DNA of 64,000 bases from Bradyrhizobium oligotrophicum S58 (GTDB lineage Bacteria > Pseudomonadota > Alphaproteobacteria > Rhizobiales > Xanthobacteraceae), in assembly GCF_000344805.1 (NCBI RefSeq), contig NC_020453.1:6791001-6855000 (forward strand). The letters are read 5' to 3'. Within the stretch, counting starts at the first letter, position 1, and the number at the start of each line of letters is the position of its first letter. Position numbers and translations under genes: made by a program. This document shows, piece by piece, positions 63,410 to 64,000 of this stretch. Below the pieces are notes generated by a model, which saw nothing but the letters and a program-made list of their open reading frames with translations, was not told the origin of the DNA and made no database searches.

Positions 63410-64000
63410 GATGGTGGAACCGTCGCTGCGACACGGTTCGCGGGCTGCAATGGTGCCGAAGCAGAGTTCCAGCCGGCGTGCTCCCAGGATATGTGCCAAG
63501 CCGGTCGAGGCGAAGATCCGAGAAGTAGCGAGCGAAAGAGACGTTTGGTCAGGAGAACGCACCCGGCGGCCACGACGGCGCCACCGATGATATCGACGAT
63601 ATAATGCGCACCGATCAACGGCGTTGCTGCAATCATCCAACTGTTGAGCGCGACCGTTGCCCACCGGAGCGCCCGGACCGGCCACACCGCCCAGATATAA
63701 AGAATCGCCGATGCTGTGTGAAAGCTCGGAAAAGAGACGATACCCGCCATCTTCAGCAGATCGAGATGACGCAGCGACCCATCGCGCAGCGCCTGAATGT
63801 CACGAAGCTGCGCCGCGTAGTTCGTCGAATCGAGTAGCGGAAATTGGTCTGTGGGCGACAGGCCCAGGCCGTAGTAGGTTCCGACCGCCGGGACGAATGC
63901 AGAAATGACAATCGTCACGGCGAGCGCAAGGTTCAGCGCAAGGACGAACTGCTGAAGCCTGGTGAACCGGAAGGCAATCGTCAAAATGATGGGGATGCCG
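63406..64000 (-). CDS. PAP2-family phosphatase, cut by right edge
   Basis: The frame runs open through the right edge (the last in-window codons read GIPIILTIAFRF), so the N-terminus is outside; the apparent start at 63984 is a TTG within the coding part. Visible are several helices, the SFPSFHTASAILYI segment matching the PSxxH phosphatase motif, and PLIGAHYIVDIIGGAVVAAG supplying the second His and Asp. These are integral-membrane acid phosphatases or transferases acting on lipid phosphates or inositol lipids. The stop overlaps the start of the GT-C-like gene. Confidence 0.88.
   Translation of the reverse strand, partial: GIPIILTIAFRFTRLQQFVLALNLALAVTIVISAFVPAVGTYYGLGLSPTDQFPLLDSTNYAAQLRDIQALRDGSLRHLDLLKMAGIVSFPSFHTASAILYIWAVWPVRALRWATVALNSWMIAATPLIGAHYIVDIIGGAVVAAGCVLLTKRLFRSLLLGSSPRPAWHISWEHAGWNSASAPLQPANRVAATVPPS

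Noticed and set aside
63410..63685. A 92-codon N-terminal extension of the GT-C-like protein.
   Set aside because: It lies within the PAP2 gene in another register, and the ATG at 63409 overlaps the PAP2 stop as ATGA.

Overview
The window is high-GC alphaproteobacterial DNA. It looks like a Bradyrhizobium-type member of the Hyphomicrobiales (Rhizobiales), judged from the type II secretion gene order, decayed rlxS/trb conjugation genes, rhizobial IS families (IS110, IS66, IS3, IS21), a tRNA 3' end used as an integration site, and an acyl-homoserine-lactone (AHL) regulatory pair. The genus is inferred, not proven.

Layout. (1) 1-8.7 kb, minus strand: a compact type II secretion operon read gspD-F-H-G-I-J-K-E-L with 1-4 bp overlaps. 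gspL runs off the left edge and no gspC is seen. (2) 9.1-26.3 kb, minus strand: a type I secretion locus, hlyB-like ABC exporter and hlyD-like adaptor, then a Sec-exported RHS/YD-repeat polymorphic-toxin-like protein with a small acidic candidate immunity gene, then a 2812-codon RTX protein with four near-identical 146/147-aa tandem units. (3) 26.9-28.8 kb: a TPR-glycosyltransferase. (4) 29.1-39.5 kb: a graveyard of mobile DNA. It holds a relaxase pseudogene joined to a trbF remnant, a twice-frameshifted IS110, a decayed IS66, an apparently intact IS3 with a duplicated left end, and the 3' end of an IS21. Inside it lies an intact two-gene module, a DUF4365-like nuclease-fold protein and a LuxR-type regulator with a degenerate receiver. 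(5) 39.5-43.6 kb, minus strand: an intact candidate RiPP locus of patatin-like lipase, 76-aa precursor-like peptide and B12-binding radical SAM enzyme. (6) 44.0-44.6 kb: a tRNA(CAT) 3' half and an integrase C-terminal remnant, marking an integrative-element junction. (7) 45.5-60.4 kb: a luxR-luxI pair beside two divergent operons. The minus operon has 5-aminolevulinate synthase, B12 radical SAM, a GNAT fusion protein, a membrane-anchored penicillin-acylase-type hydrolase and an EamA exporter. The plus operon has a 2OG-Fe(II) oxygenase, an EamA exporter, an amidase and an M20 amidohydrolase. (8) 60.8-64.0 kb: a GNAT enzyme, a GT-C-like membrane protein and a PAP2 phosphatase cut by the right edge.

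How the genes may work together (inference). Region 7 reads as a quorum-regulated small-molecule pathway. 5-Aminolevulinate or a related C5 amine would be made by a dedicated HemA paralogue, altered by the radical SAM enzyme and the oxygenase, N-acylated by the GNAT protein, exported by EamA transporters, and deacylated in the periplasm by the anchored acylase, as PvdQ-type enzymes do for acylated precursors. Region 5 is a separate candidate RiPP pathway whose pairing with a patatin-like lipase I do not recognise. These two regions are the strongest candidates for an undescribed system.

Method limits: everything was read by eye from sequence and translations. Family names come from motif recognition, no database search was run, and coordinates inside pseudogenes are approximate.
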